Shown here in pieces: positions 48,938 through 57,706 of a stretch of DNA of 64,000 bases; within the stretch, counting starts at the first letter, position 1, and each line of letters begins with the position of its first letter. Below the pieces are notes generated by a model. The model saw only the letters and a list, made by a program, of their open reading frames with translations, made no database searches and was not told where the DNA came from. Position numbers and translations under genes: made by a program. Source of the DNA: Vibrio sp. Y2-5. GTDB lineage: Bacteria; Pseudomonadota; Gammaproteobacteria; Enterobacterales; Vibrionaceae. Location of the stretch: NCBI RefSeq assembly GCF_014596725.1, contig NZ_JACVEG010000002.1:806001-870000 (forward strand), written 5' to 3'.

Positions 48938-50625
48938 TGAACGATAAAATCCTACAAGTTAAAAACCTCAATGTGAGTTTTCCAACCAGTATGGAGCACT
49001 TCCATGCAGTTAAAAACGTGTCATTTGACTTGTTTCGTGGCGAAACATTGTCCGTAATCGGAGAGTCAGGTTCTGGTAAGTCGGTAACTTCGGCTGCAAT
49101 TATGCAGCTATTGGACAAACCGGGCCGAATTGACTCTGGTGAGATTCTTTATACTACTGAGACTGGTGATGTCATCGACATTACGCAAATGGATCCACGT
49201 AGTAAGAGTATGCGCTCCTTGCGCTGCTTTAATTTCTCACTGGTCTCACAAGAACCTATGGCAGCATTGAGTCCAGTGCATACCGTAGGCGACCAAATTA
49301 AAGAAGTATTGTGTTTAGTTGACCCAAGTATCACAAAACAGCGAGCGCACATTCGAGCGATTGAACTGCTTGAACAAGTACAGATGCCAGAGCCATCAAG
49401 TTTAATTAACAAGTACTCGTTTGAATTGTCAGGAGGTCAAAGGCAGCGGGTTGTTATTGCGATGGCGATTGCTTCACGCCCGGACATTTTGATTGCAGAC
49501 GAGCCAACAACGGCACTTGATGTTACCACGCAAGCAGAGATTTTGCAGTTGTTTAAAAAACTCCAAGACGAAATCGGTATGGCAATTTTGTTCATTACAC
49601 ATGATCTTGGTGTGGTTGCTCAAATTTCTGACCGAGTTGTGGTGATGGAAAAGGGCGAAGTGGTCGAATGCGGAAGTATTCGCCAAGTTTTTGAGCGTCC
49701 TGAGCATCCCTATACCAAAAAGTTGATGGAAGCGACGCGATCCCTAGAAAAACCTTCGAAAGTGAAAGTGCCATATCGCTTGCAAGAAGGTAGCGATGTT
49801 CGTCCAATTCTGGATTTGAATGGGGTAACGAAAGTTTTCCATAAGCCTGCAAAAATGTTCAAGGAAAAGAGTACGATGACAGCGGTTGATAACGCTCATC
49901 TTAAACTGTATCCGGGCGAATCGTTGGGAATTGTAGGCGAATCGGGTTCGGGTAAAAGTACTCTAGGACGTGCCATACTTGGCATGTCTCCAGCGACATC
50001 AGGCACGATTCAATATGTTGATGAAAAAGGCAACGTTGACATAGAACTATCGGGTTACAAGCGTGTAGTACGTGACCCGCTGTTTGCGGATCTTCGATTG
50101 ATATTCCAAGATCCTTGGTCCTCGTTGAACCCACGCATGACAGTATTCGATATCATCGAAGAGCCGTTAATTAAATTGCGCACTGAAATGAACAAAGCGG
50201 AACGTGAAGAGCGTGTCCGTAACATCATGAAGTGGGTTGGGTTGCCACCTCAGTTCTCTAGCCGTTATCCGCACGCATTCTCGGGTGGCCAGAGGCAACG
50301 TATTGTCATCGCTCGTGCTTTGGTCACTATTCCGAAAGTGGTGATTGCAGATGAAGCGACGGCTGCACTGGATGTATCACTACGATCTCAGGTATTGGAT
50401 TTGCTTATCGAGTTCCAGAACGTGTATGGAACGGCATTCATCTTAATAACTCACGATATTGCCACTGTGAAGTACTTTTGTGACCGGGTTTTAGTGTTAC
50501 AACACGGAAAAATCGTCGAGCAGGGAGCTGTGGAACAGGTGATATTCCATCCTGAACAGGCTTACACACAACAGCTAATTGCAGCGGTGCCCATTGCAGA
50601 GTTAGCGCCTGAAATATCAATTTAA
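48937..50625 (+). CDS. ABC transporter ATPase with two fused nucleotide-binding domains, YejF type
   Basis: Two complete ATPase domains in one 562-residue chain, equal to DppD joined to DppF. Domain 1 has Walker A GESGSGKSV, signature LSGGQRQRVVIAMA and Walker B ILIADEPTTALD. Domain 2 starts near residue 290 with [23 protein letters not shown] and VVIADEATAALD. The short oligopeptide-transporter tail follows each. Together with the three upstream genes it completes a Yej-like importer, presumed here to carry the sulfated oligosaccharide. Confidence 0.95.
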   Translation: MNDKILQVKNLNVSFPTSMEHFHAVKNVSFDLFRGETLSVIGESGSGKSVTSAAIMQLLDKPGRIDSGEILYTTETGDVIDITQMDPRSKSMRSLRCFNFSLVSQEPMAALSPVHTVGDQIKEVLCLVDPSITKQRAHIRAIELLEQVQMPEPSSLINKYSFELSGGQRQRVVIAMAIASRPDILIADEPTTALDVTTQAEILQLFKKLQDEIGMAILFITHDLGVVAQISDRVVVMEKGEVVECGSIRQVFERPEHPYTKKLMEATRSLEKPSKVKVPYRLQEGSDVRPILDLNGVTKVFHKPAKMFKEKSTMTAVDNAHLKLYPGESLGIVGESGSGKSTLGRAILGMSPATSGTIQYVDEKGNVDIELSGYKRVVRDPLFADLRLIFQDPWSSLNPRMTVFDIIEEPLIKLRTEMNKAEREERVRNIMKWVGLPPQFSSRYPHAFSGGQRQRIVIARALVTIPKVVIADEATAALDVSLRSQVLDLLIEFQNVYGTAFILITHDIATVKYFCDRVLVLQHGKIVEQGAVEQVIFHPEQAYTQQLIAAVPIAELAPEISI

Positions 50626-50637
50626 TTCTATTATGCA

Positions 50638-50672
50638 AAGCCTTCTCATTAGGAATATTGAGAAGGCTTCTT
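50638..50672 (+). terminator. Hairpin between the importer ATPase and chemoreceptor genes
   Basis: AAGCCTTCTCA pairs with TGAGAAGGCTT across a 10-base loop, followed by CTTTC. The receptor start is only about 18 bases further on, so it may be an attenuator between importer and receptor rather than a full stop. Confidence 0.55.
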
Positions 50673-50688
50673 TCGTTGGAGATCTGGC

Positions 50689-52656
50689 ATGAATATTTGG
50701 CACAAAATGTCTATTGTTGGTAGGTTCTATTTTGTCACTAGCCTTTTGCTTGTAGTCATTACAGTGATAGGTGGTGTTGGCTTCTGGCAGAGTCAGAAGC
50801 TAACGGAGCAATTAGATTACATTGGCAAATTTTCTATGGATGATCTGTCTCGTCTTTCGGTAGTTGAAACTGAGCTAGTTGAATTAGAAGATGACATCGT
50901 TCATTTTGATACTGACACTTGGAAAGAGATCAGTGAACACGTGCTGGTTCATGTTAGTTTTTCAAAACAAGAGGTCGCAAAAATAGACACTCAACATGAA
51001 GGTTTGAGTTTAAATTGGGTGGTACCAGAAACGTTTGAACAAGATTTAAAGCGGTTGATGAACCTGATGGAAACTCATGGTGAACTGATATCAGAACACC
51101 AAAAACATATGCAAAACTATCGCTTAGTTTCTTCGCAAGTTAAACGATTTATTTATACGTTAAGCGCTACAGAGAAAGATATGAACAGCGCCATGAAGGT
51201 GGAGAACTTAAGCAGTCGTTTAGACACTCTTATGTTCAATACAGATAAGGCATTGGACTCAACCAGTCTTGAAGAGGTTGAAACATTTTTCGTCAAGAAT
51301 AAAAACGTGGCTAACCAAATCGTAGCAATGGTTTCGGAGCTTGTAGAACGTAACAGTGTGTCGAAAAGAAATCTTAAGTTGATTGAGTCACTACTAGCGC
51401 ACAGCACACAGAATGATGGTGTCGCTTTTAATCATTTACAGATGATCCAGTTGTCAGCCGAAGAGAAAAGCATTACTAAAAACCTTTCTCTTTATGTGCG
51501 AGAACAAATCAATGTTTTAGAGGCGTTTAGAGATGTTTTAATCACTGAAGCCCAAAACAAGGTTTTGGAAGTAAAAGAGCAGCAAAGTCGTTATATGTTG
51601 CAGTTAGTCGCCTTCATCACCGCCGTCGGATTGCTATCTTTGGGGCTTGTGATCGCTACCTCTCGAAACATCCAATCTGGGCTAAAGGCGCTTAGAGCCG
51701 TTTTAAATTCGATGGCAAACCGAGACCTGACACTGCAAGCAACCTATAACAAAAGTCGAGAGCTAGCATGGTTGGCTAAGCATGTAGAATCGGTTCGTGA
51801 ATTGCAATGTGGTTTATTAGGGCAACTGCAACAGTCTTCTCTGACACTGAATGAGGTCGTGGAACATAACAGCGAGCACGCGCGCCAGACCGAGCAAACA
51901 CTCAAAGAACAAGTTGTGCTAACCGACGAAGTAGCCTCGTTAACAGAAGAAATGGAAGGCGTTATTAAGCATGTAGCCGAGCAGGCTAAAGCGACAAGTG
52001 ACAGAATGACATTAGCCGTCGATGAGTCCCTAAAGGGGTATGAACATATCAAGCTTAATGATCAGTGCATTGCCTCAACGTCGCTGTTGCTCGATCAAGC
52101 GGTAGAAACGATCGACCATTTAGTAAAAGACGCCAAGCACATAGAATCCGCCCTTGCAATGATTGAAGAAATTGCAGATCAAACGAATCTACTCGCATTG
52201 AATGCGGCGATAGAAGCCGCTAGAGCTGGGCAACATGGTCGAGGCTTCGCCGTTGTTGCTGATGAAGTTCGCCAATTGGCGACCAACACAACACGCTCAA
52301 CTAACGGTATTTTGGGCAATATTCAATCGCTGCAAAAAAGTGTTTCTCAATCGGTGCTCCTAATTCAGCAATGCAAAAGTAGCATGGTGGAAGCGACACA
52401 CAGTTCGCAAATCTCATATGATGCGGTGAAGGAAGTAAAATTGTGCATTGATACTGCTGCCGAAATGTCACATGCGATATCGGTTGCAACGTCGCAACAG
52501 CTGACTACAAGTCATGTGATGGTAGAAAAGCTGGCAGCAATTAAAATAAGTGCTCAAGGTAATACCAAGAGCATCGAAGCTCTTTCCAACAGTGTCAGTG
52601 AGATCAAGCAAGTGTCTTCTAAACAACGAGACTTAGTCAGTAACTATGTCATCTGA
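50689..52656 (+). CDS. Methyl-accepting chemotaxis protein encoded with the glycan importer
   Basis: A 655-residue chemoreceptor. The first membrane helix is about 13-33, followed by a long all-helical periplasmic sensor (to about 300, leucine- and glutamate-rich, resembling a four-helix-bundle or HBM-type domain), the second helix at 304-324, a HAMP-like linker and the signalling domain with the [19 protein letters not shown] tip at about 497. GGAG precedes the ATG. Being 63 bases after the importer ATPase, it probably senses the same sugar, either directly or through the periplasmic binding protein, and steers cells to it. Sensor type is inferred. Confidence 0.92.
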   Translation: MNIWHKMSIVGRFYFVTSLLLVVITVIGGVGFWQSQKLTEQLDYIGKFSMDDLSRLSVVETELVELEDDIVHFDTDTWKEISEHVLVHVSFSKQEVAKIDTQHEGLSLNWVVPETFEQDLKRLMNLMETHGELISEHQKHMQNYRLVSSQVKRFIYTLSATEKDMNSAMKVENLSSRLDTLMFNTDKALDSTSLEEVETFFVKNKNVANQIVAMVSELVERNSVSKRNLKLIESLLAHSTQNDGVAFNHLQMIQLSAEEKSITKNLSLYVREQINVLEAFRDVLITEAQNKVLEVKEQQSRYMLQLVAFITAVGLLSLGLVIATSRNIQSGLKALRAVLNSMANRDLTLQATYNKSRELAWLAKHVESVRELQCGLLGQLQQSSLTLNEVVEHNSEHARQTEQTLKEQVVLTDEVASLTEEMEGVIKHVAEQAKATSDRMTLAVDESLKGYEHIKLNDQCIASTSLLLDQAVETIDHLVKDAKHIESALAMIEEIADQTNLLALNAAIEAARAGQHGRGFAVVADEVRQLATNTTRSTNGILGNIQSLQKSVSQSVLLIQQCKSSMVEATHSSQISYDAVKEVKLCIDTAAEMSHAISVATSQQLTTSHVMVEKLAAIKISAQGNTKSIEALSNSVSEIKQVSSKQRDLVSNYVI

Positions 52657-52970
52657 ATAAAAGTAGATAATGTTGATGAAACTGCATGTAATTTCTTGAC
52701 TAAATAAATTTTTTTGTTGAAAAGACTATGAAAATCACTAAAACGGTTCAGATTGATGATTAATTGTGAAAAAAGATAACTGAACCCTATTTTTTTTGAG
52801 CACATTATTTTAAATTAGCGAGTGGACGTTTAGTTGTTTGGAAACGTGTTTTAGTTTTTTTGAAAGCTGCTCTAGGCGGCATTCTATCTGAATCGAGCTC
52901 ATGCCAACTGCTTATTGGGCGATTAAAGAGTATGTCGATAAAAATGAATTTGAAGAATAGGTAAGACAAG
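52657..52970. other. Region between the chemoreceptor gene and kdgR
   Basis: GGTTCAG and CTGAACC (52745-52751 and 52780-52786) flank an AT-rich loop and are followed by a run of T, a possible weak terminator of the receptor gene. GAAACGTGTTTTA (52841-52853) matches the GAAA-N5-TTTC KdgR core at 7 of 8 positions and may be an autoregulatory site. A minus-strand reading frame ending at 52805 is not supported. Confidence 0.4.
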
Positions 52971-53759
52971 ATGACAGCTGACAAGCAACCCGAATCTGTT
53001 TCATCCGTATTAAAGACGTTTGGTATTTTACAGGCACTTGCGACGCAAAAAGATATTGGCATCAGCGAGTTAGCTCAAAGATTAATGATGTCTAAAAGCA
53101 CGGTATATCGTTTTTTGCAAACAATGAAGTCTCTTGGTTACGTTTCTCAAGAAGGGGAAACCGAGAACTATGCGTTAACGCTAAAACTGTTTGAACTTGG
53201 TTCAGCAGCTCTTGAGTACGTTGATTTGGTAGAGATTGCCAACATTGAAATGCGACGTATCTCTGACCTGACGATGGAAGCCCTTCACTTGGGTGCACTG
53301 GATGGAGATAGCATTATCTATGTGCATAAGCTGGATTCTAAATACAATTTACGTATGCAGTCTCGTATAGGACGCCGTAATCCGCTTTACTCCACGGCAA
53401 TTGGTAAAGTATTGCTGTGTACTCGCCCAGAGCAGGAAGTTCGAGACATTCTGTCTGAAGTGGAGTTTGTTCAAACCACAGAACGTACGCACAAAGATGT
53501 GGATTCTTTGCTTGTAGAGCTCGCGCTTGTCAAAGAACAAGGTTTTGCAGAAGATGTGGAAGAACAAGAAATTGGTCTACGATGTATTGCCGTTCCTGTA
53601 TACGACCGTTTCCACCAGGTGATCGCGGGTTTGAGTATTTCTCTTCCAACAATTCGCTTTACCGATGAAAAGAAAGTTGAATATGTCACTGAGTTGCATG
53701 CCGCTGCTCGACGTATCTCGAAGAAATTAGGCTGCGCTGATTATCCGTATGCAGACTAA
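52971..53759 (+). CDS. kdgR: KdgR-type IclR-family transcriptional regulator
   Basis: A 262-residue regulator that matches E. coli/Dickeya KdgR throughout: VSSVLKTFGILQAL at the N terminus, the helix-turn-helix LMMSKSTVYRFLQTMKSLGYV, HLGALDGDSIIYVHKLDS, and RIGRRNPLYSTAIGKVLLCT in the ligand domain. KdgR represses uronate catabolic genes and is released by 2-keto-3-deoxygluconate, the product of unsaturated uronates. This fits control of the GH88-containing island; KdgR-like boxes are seen upstream of porin and sulP. Terminator at 53775-53814. Confidence 0.9.
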   Translation: MTADKQPESVSSVLKTFGILQALATQKDIGISELAQRLMMSKSTVYRFLQTMKSLGYVSQEGETENYALTLKLFELGSAALEYVDLVEIANIEMRRISDLTMEALHLGALDGDSIIYVHKLDSKYNLRMQSRIGRRNPLYSTAIGKVLLCTRPEQEVRDILSEVEFVQTTERTHKDVDSLLVELALVKEQGFAEDVEEQEIGLRCIAVPVYDRFHQVIAGLSISLPTIRFTDEKKVEYVTELHAAARRISKKLGCADYPYAD

Positions 53760-53774
53760 TTAACAAGTTATAGT

Positions 53775-53814
53775 AAAAAGCCGTGTGTAGACTTATCTAT
53801 GCACGGCTTTTTTA
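53775..53814 (+). terminator. Terminator of kdgR
   Basis: AAAAAGCCGTG pairs with CACGGCTTTTT, with an imperfect upper stem, followed by TTTA. Confidence 0.88.
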
Positions 53815-53981
53815 CTTTCCGCTGCTTGAATATTGAACCGAATCTTGCAATCAACTATTGCAACCGCACCGTGAATTGAATTTACCCAAACCTTGGACAG
53901 AATCTCACTCTGGACTGACATTTTTCTTATGATGATTTGGCATTGTACTTATATGTTTGAGTGATATTTTAAGAGATTTAC

Positions 53982-54329
53982 ATGGAATTCTGTCAAGAAG
54001 ATCGAAGAGCCTTATATGATGTGTGGATGTCGCAGAAAGCGAAAATGCATCTTACCCAAATGGAAATAACCAAACGCCTTGGTGTAAGCCAAGTGGAGTT
54101 TTCAAATCTTTTACGTGGTACCGAACCGTTATCCATGTCATTCGTGACAAAGTTCTGTAAACACCTTCATGTTGAACCTGAGAATGTATTGCCAACTTTG
54201 AGGCAGAAAAGTGGGAGAGGGGAATCCGTCATTTATCTGCAGAATCGAGTCAGTGTGGATGGTGAGATTCAGAAAGTGCACGTTGAAGGCAATCAGGTCA
54301 TCATTGAATATGTGCATGTGGCGAAGTAG
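53982..54329 (+). CDS. Small XRE/Cro-type helix-turn-helix protein
   Basis: A 115-residue protein with one helix-turn-helix of the Cro/CI class near residues 22-65 (LTQMEITKRLGVSQVEFSNLLRG). The C-terminal 40 residues are short beta-like segments (VIYLQNRVSVDGEIQKVHVEGNQVIIEYVHV) that may help dimerisation. AAGAGA lies 6 bases before the ATG. Its target is unknown; it lies between kdgR and kdgF and is convergent with the latter. A phage origin is not supported, as no other phage gene is near. Confidence 0.8.
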   Translation: MEFCQEDRRALYDVWMSQKAKMHLTQMEITKRLGVSQVEFSNLLRGTEPLSMSFVTKFCKHLHVEPENVLPTLRQKSGRGESVIYLQNRVSVDGEIQKVHVEGNQVIIEYVHVAK

Positions 54330-54453
54330 TCGTGTGAAACAGAGTGAATTGAGCGACTAGATCGCCCATAAAAGCCAGTCATAAAGGCTGGCAAGGAGAT
54401 CGACGAATGGCTATTTCTAGGGTGTTGTTATATCGTTGTTTTAAAAATATTTA

Positions 54454-54777
54454 TTAGACGATGAAGTCTTTGCGCATTGGCGTGAAATTATCGAGCAAGA
54501 CGCCTTTTTCCAAGCAAACACAACCGTGCATTACGTTTGGAGCTTTGTAGAGTGCGTCGCCCGCTTTTACGATTTTCTTTTCATCACCAATAGTGAATTC
54601 GAATTCGCCAGAGAGTACATAAGTGAGTTGTTCGTGTGGATGGTTGTGTAGAGCTCCCACCGCACCTTTTTCAAAATACACTTCTACACTCATGATATTT
54701 TCGCTGTATGCAAGGATTTTACGAGAAATCCCATTGCCCAGATCTTCTAACTTCACGTCTTTGTTGTATACGAACAT
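54454..54777 (-). CDS. kdgF: KdgF-type cupin, unsaturated uronate linearisation
   Basis: A 107-residue single-domain cupin that matches KdgF in length and motif: GALHNHPHEQLTYVLSGEFEF with metal ligands H46, H48 and Q50, then VKAGD, and H84 in NVMHGCVCLEKGVLLDNFTPMR. KdgF opens 4,5-unsaturated uronic acids to the linear 5-keto-4-deoxyuronate. That is the product released by the GH88 enzyme, so it supports the island's pathway. AAGGGCAA precedes the ATG. It lies 13 bases after ygjV on the same strand, so the two form an operon. Confidence 0.88.
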   Translation of the reverse strand: MFVYNKDVKLEDLGNGISRKILAYSENIMSVEVYFEKGAVGALHNHPHEQLTYVLSGEFEFTIGDEKKIVKAGDALYKAPNVMHGCVCLEKGVLLDNFTPMRKDFIV

Positions 54778-54790
54778 AGTTTGCCCTTAC

Positions 54791-55318
54791 CTATATAACT
54801 TCTGATGGAATTGCTGTTTTCTTTTCGTCTCTAACCAAGCGATACATAGTCAGCAAGTTCACACAAATCAATGTTGCTTCAAGCATGGTTCCACCAATCG
54901 AACCGACGATTATATTGTTGATTAACCAGCAGATCCCCCCAGCTAAGAAGGCAATGCGCATGGCTATCCCTCTAAGCATAAATACAGCGAATGTCCCTAT
55001 CACTGTCCCCACAATCGGCCACATGTCCCACCAGTGATTTGAGATGCTTAATCCTAAACTCAGGCCTAAAACTATAAATAGCACGGCGACATATCTAGAC
55101 GAAGTATAAATAGATGTCCCGGTTCTTGTTGCTGATAAAGCGGCACTTAATGCTGATGTCATTGAACCGAGCAACAAGTAATGCAACAGATGGTTGATAT
55201 TAAAAATCAGCATTATGATTTTCAATTTACGGTCATCTTTTTGATAAAACGTTGAAATACCTAAAGCAAAACTGACTAACCCTAAAGCCTGAGCAAAAGA
55301 AATGTCCATCAAACTCAC
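54791..55318 (-). CDS. ygjV: YgjV-family inner membrane protein
   Basis: A 175-residue protein with about five to six membrane helices, like E. coli YgjV. The function of the family is not known. In E. coli ygjV lies beside the hexuronate genes uxaCA, as I recall, and here it is cotranscribed with kdgF, so a role in uronate use or transport is worth considering. The start is GTG (55318) or ATG (55309); neither has a strong ribosome site. A dyad at 55341-55369 lies directly upstream. Confidence 0.8.
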   Translation of the reverse strand: MSLMDISFAQALGLVSFALGISTFYQKDDRKLKIIMLIFNINHLLHYLLLGSMTSALSAALSATRTGTSIYTSSRYVAVLFIVLGLSLGLSISNHWWDMWPIVGTVIGTFAVFMLRGIAMRIAFLAGGICWLINNIIVGSIGGTMLEATLICVNLLTMYRLVRDEKKTAIPSEVI

Positions 55319-55636
55319 ACACCCGTTAGGTAATAGAAAACTGAGCGAAAAATTGTAATTTTTACTCAGAACCTTTTTAAAAAGGACATCGCTTGGTGCT
55401 TACCTTTTGGCATGCTTGGCGAATCATTTTTTCAATTCACACTTTCAACTAATGCCTTTCAAATGAATGCATAATAAGTACTTAGCACCTTATCGGAAGT
55501 GTTAAGCATCAGTCTCTGAGTGTTTTATTGCTCGTAAGATATACAAAAAATGAACTTAATACAATTAAAAATAAAACACCTTTTCAATAATGTGTTGATG
55601 GTTAACTTTTGAGTTAAGGCATAGTTAGAACATCAC
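55319..55636. other. Region between ygjV and the XRE-cupin regulator gene
   Basis: AT-rich, with no gene. It contains the dyad at 55341-55369 and a 7-of-8 match to the KdgR core (GAATCATTTTTTC, 55421-55433) about 105 bases upstream of ygjV. A weak hairpin near 55572-55600 could end the regulator gene. Confidence 0.35.
55341..55369. promoter_or_regulatory. Dyad upstream of ygjV-kdgF, possible operator
   Basis: CTGAG..AAAAATT-GT-AATTTTT.CTCAG is an inverted repeat with 12 paired positions, about 25-50 bases before the ygjV start. It does not match the KdgR core. It may be an operator or a leader hairpin. Confidence 0.35.
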
Positions 55637-56179
55637 TTATCTTCTCGGATAACAAACGATGTTCTGAAATACTGTCGTATCTGTAACCGCTTGATAGCCA
55701 TGAGCTTGATCTGCCATGAAGCGAATACTTAGCCCTTGAGTTAAAAGGTGCCACTGCCCCTCAAAATAGAGATTTAGATTGCCGCTGAGAACGTGCACAT
55801 GCTCTATTACCCCTACATCATGGGCTTCCGACATCTGTTGATGTTTGTCGGTTAAGGTGATTTCGAACATTTCAAATCCGGCGTCTTCCTTAAAGGGAAA
55901 CAAAGTCTTTACTTTCATTTTTGGATCTTCAGGAAAGGTCATTTCGCTACTTCTTAGCTCTGGTTCGTCAGCAAAGAAAGCAGAAAATGACGTTTCTAAG
56001 CCACTGGCTATTTTCCAAAGTGTCGAAATGGTGGGGCTTGATTCACCTCTTTCAATTTGCCCAAGCATGGCTTTTGATACGCCAGTGAGTTTTGAGGCAG
56101 CATCTAAACTCAACTCTTTTTTTGCTCTAAGCGTACGTAAGTAGTTCGCTATCTGAATTTTGAAAATGGTGTCATTCAC
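55637..56179 (-). CDS. XRE-cupin transcriptional regulator, SutR/YdcN-like
   Basis: A 180-residue protein with an N-terminal helix-turn-helix (SLDAASKLTGVSKAMLGQIERGESSPTISTLWKIA) and a C-terminal cupin domain (about 100-178, IEHVHVLSGNLNLYF) that likely binds a small effector. It starts at GTG (56179) with GGGAA upstream. It is divergent from a BenE/YdcO transporter gene, the same pairing as ydcN (sutR) and ydcO in E. coli. Two copies of a palindromic site lie in the short shared promoter. In E. coli SutR was linked to sulfur use, as I recall; this may be relevant near sulfatase genes. Confidence 0.85.
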   Translation of the reverse strand: MNDTIFKIQIANYLRTLRAKKELSLDAASKLTGVSKAMLGQIERGESSPTISTLWKIASGLETSFSAFFADEPELRSSEMTFPEDPKMKVKTLFPFKEDAGFEMFEITLTDKHQQMSEAHDVGVIEHVHVLSGNLNLYFEGQWHLLTQGLSIRFMADQAHGYQAVTDTTVFQNIVCYPRR

Positions 56180-56194
56180 AAATAAATTCCCGTT

Positions 56195-56210
56195 GTGCGC
56201 TATAACGCAC
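56195..56210. promoter_or_regulatory. Operator-like palindrome, copy 1, of the XRE-cupin/benE promoter
   Basis: GTGCG-CTATAA-CGCAC has perfect 5-base arms. It shares the 10-mer TATAACGCAC with copy 2, 34 bases away, in the divergent promoter between the regulator and transporter genes. Confidence 0.65.
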
Positions 56211-56228
56211 GATGATATTCTCGACTTC

Positions 56229-56244
56229 GTACGTTATAACGCAC
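56229..56244. promoter_or_regulatory. Operator-like palindrome, copy 2, of the XRE-cupin/benE promoter
   Basis: GTACG-TTATAA-CGCAC contains the perfect palindrome CGTTATAACG (56232-56241). It matches copy 1 at 14 of 16 positions. It lies 33-48 bases before the benE start codon. Confidence 0.65.
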
Positions 56245-56276
56245 AAGTATGAAAATTTCTAGGACAAGGAAATCAA

Positions 56277-57437
56277 ATGCAAAAGGGAAGATTTAATTTA
56301 AGCCACGTGTCGGCAGGCTTTACAGCAGTTTTAGTGGGTTACACGAGTTCGGTGGTGATCATTATTCAAGCTGCAACGGCTGTTGGTGCAACGTCTGTTG
56401 AAATAGAGAGCTGGTTGCTGGCTCTAGGTTTGGCAATGGGCATCACTTCTATTCTCTTTTCTTGGTATTTCAAGAAGCCAATCTTAACGGCATGGTCAAC
56501 GCCGGGTGCTGCCATGCTTGTAGCTGCGGTCGGACAATATGAGATGTCAGTCGTGTTAGGTGCATTTGTCATTTCTGGCTTATTGATCGTATTAACGGGA
56601 TTAATATCACCACTGAGTAGAGCACTGGCGAATATTCCTCCACAACTGGCGACTGCGATGTTGGGCGCTATATTGCTTTCGTTCTGTGTGAAAACTTTTA
56701 GCCCGGTAATGACAGACCCTACGATCTTCTTTTGTATGTTTGCAGCGTTTTTAGCGGGAAAACGATTTTTACCTCAGTACACCATGGCTATATTGTTGAT
56801 TGTTGGCATCGTCTATTCAATTACTAGTGGTGCATTCGACAAGCAAAGTATTGATCTGACTTTTGCAAAACCAGTATGGATTACTCCAAGCTTCAATATC
56901 ACAGCCATGATTAACCTTAGCTTTCCGCTTTATATCATCACGATGCTATCCCAGAACCTACCAGGCATTGCTATGATGAGATCGCATTCGTACGATGTTC
57001 CGGTCAAACCGTTGCTTTTGGGGAGTGGTATAGCAAATATGCTGTTTGCCCCTTTTGGTGGTTTTAGTGTGAATTTGGCGGCTATCTCTGCAGCTATTTG
57101 TATGAACAAAGATGTTGATGAAGATCCTAGTCAAAGATATAGAGCTGTGATTTGGGCGGGAGTCTTCTACTTGGTTGCTGGTATTTGGGCAACCACGGTT
57201 GTGGCAACTTTCCTTGCTCTGCCTAAGGAAGTGACGCAAATTCTCGCCGGTCTTGCTCTGCTAGGTACCTTGTTGATGTGCTTTCAGACGGCTTTTAAAG
57301 AAGAAAATGTTCGCGAATCTGCGTTGTATACATTTCTGATTACCTTGTCTGGAGTGACATTTCTTGGGATTGGTTCAGTCGTTTGGGGATTAGTTGTTGG
57401 ATTGCTGCATCTACACTTTATTGCCAGAAAAGTTTAG
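56277..57437 (+). CDS. BenE/YdcO-family membrane transporter
   Basis: A 386-residue inner-membrane protein with about 11-12 hydrophobic segments. The family segment LTAWSTPGAAMLVAA is near residue 65, and FGGFSVNLAAISAAICMNKDVDEDP near 260. BenE proteins carry benzoate in some bacteria; YdcO of E. coli has no proven substrate. AAGGAAATCAA precedes the ATG. It is probably controlled by the divergent XRE-cupin regulator. Confidence 0.88.
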   Translation: MQKGRFNLSHVSAGFTAVLVGYTSSVVIIIQAATAVGATSVEIESWLLALGLAMGITSILFSWYFKKPILTAWSTPGAAMLVAAVGQYEMSVVLGAFVISGLLIVLTGLISPLSRALANIPPQLATAMLGAILLSFCVKTFSPVMTDPTIFFCMFAAFLAGKRFLPQYTMAILLIVGIVYSITSGAFDKQSIDLTFAKPVWITPSFNITAMINLSFPLYIITMLSQNLPGIAMMRSHSYDVPVKPLLLGSGIANMLFAPFGGFSVNLAAISAAICMNKDVDEDPSQRYRAVIWAGVFYLVAGIWATTVVATFLALPKEVTQILAGLALLGTLLMCFQTAFKEENVRESALYTFLITLSGVTFLGIGSVVWGLVVGLLHLHFIARKV

Positions 57438-57706
57438 AAGTCTATTACAAAGCTTGCTGTTTACGAGAGTTTGTATCGGTTTAAATTTATACAAGAACTA
57501 CTGCTCAATGGTCTATCACAATATTATGTGCATTGGTGTTCCAAGCCATAATATTTCTTAATATTGCTATTAATTGAATTAATACTAGAAATTCCTAGAC
57601 GCTACATCAACAAGTTAGCTAGCATTATTAAAGATTAGTGTGTCTGGTTATCTATGTAATGTATCTGCCAGTATCTATTGAAACAGCGAATGGTTGGAGA
57701 ACCGCC

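Noticed and set aside
52841-52853. KdgR autoregulatory box GAAACGTGTTTTA
   Set aside because: Only 7 of 8 core positions match and the flanks do not fit, so it is mentioned in the region entry but not called as a site.
52805-53062. Minus-strand reading frame of 85 codons overlapping the kdgR start
   Set aside because: It runs through the kdgR promoter and N terminus, has no ribosome site and no recognisable domain.
30280-53759. The glycan island as a mobile element
   Set aside because: No integrase, attachment repeats, flanking tRNA or sharp change in base composition is apparent. Horizontal gain is possible but not supported by the sequence alone.
53982-54329. XRE-type protein as antitoxin or phage repressor
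   Set aside because: No toxin gene is adjacent and no phage genes are near; left as a regulator of unknown target.
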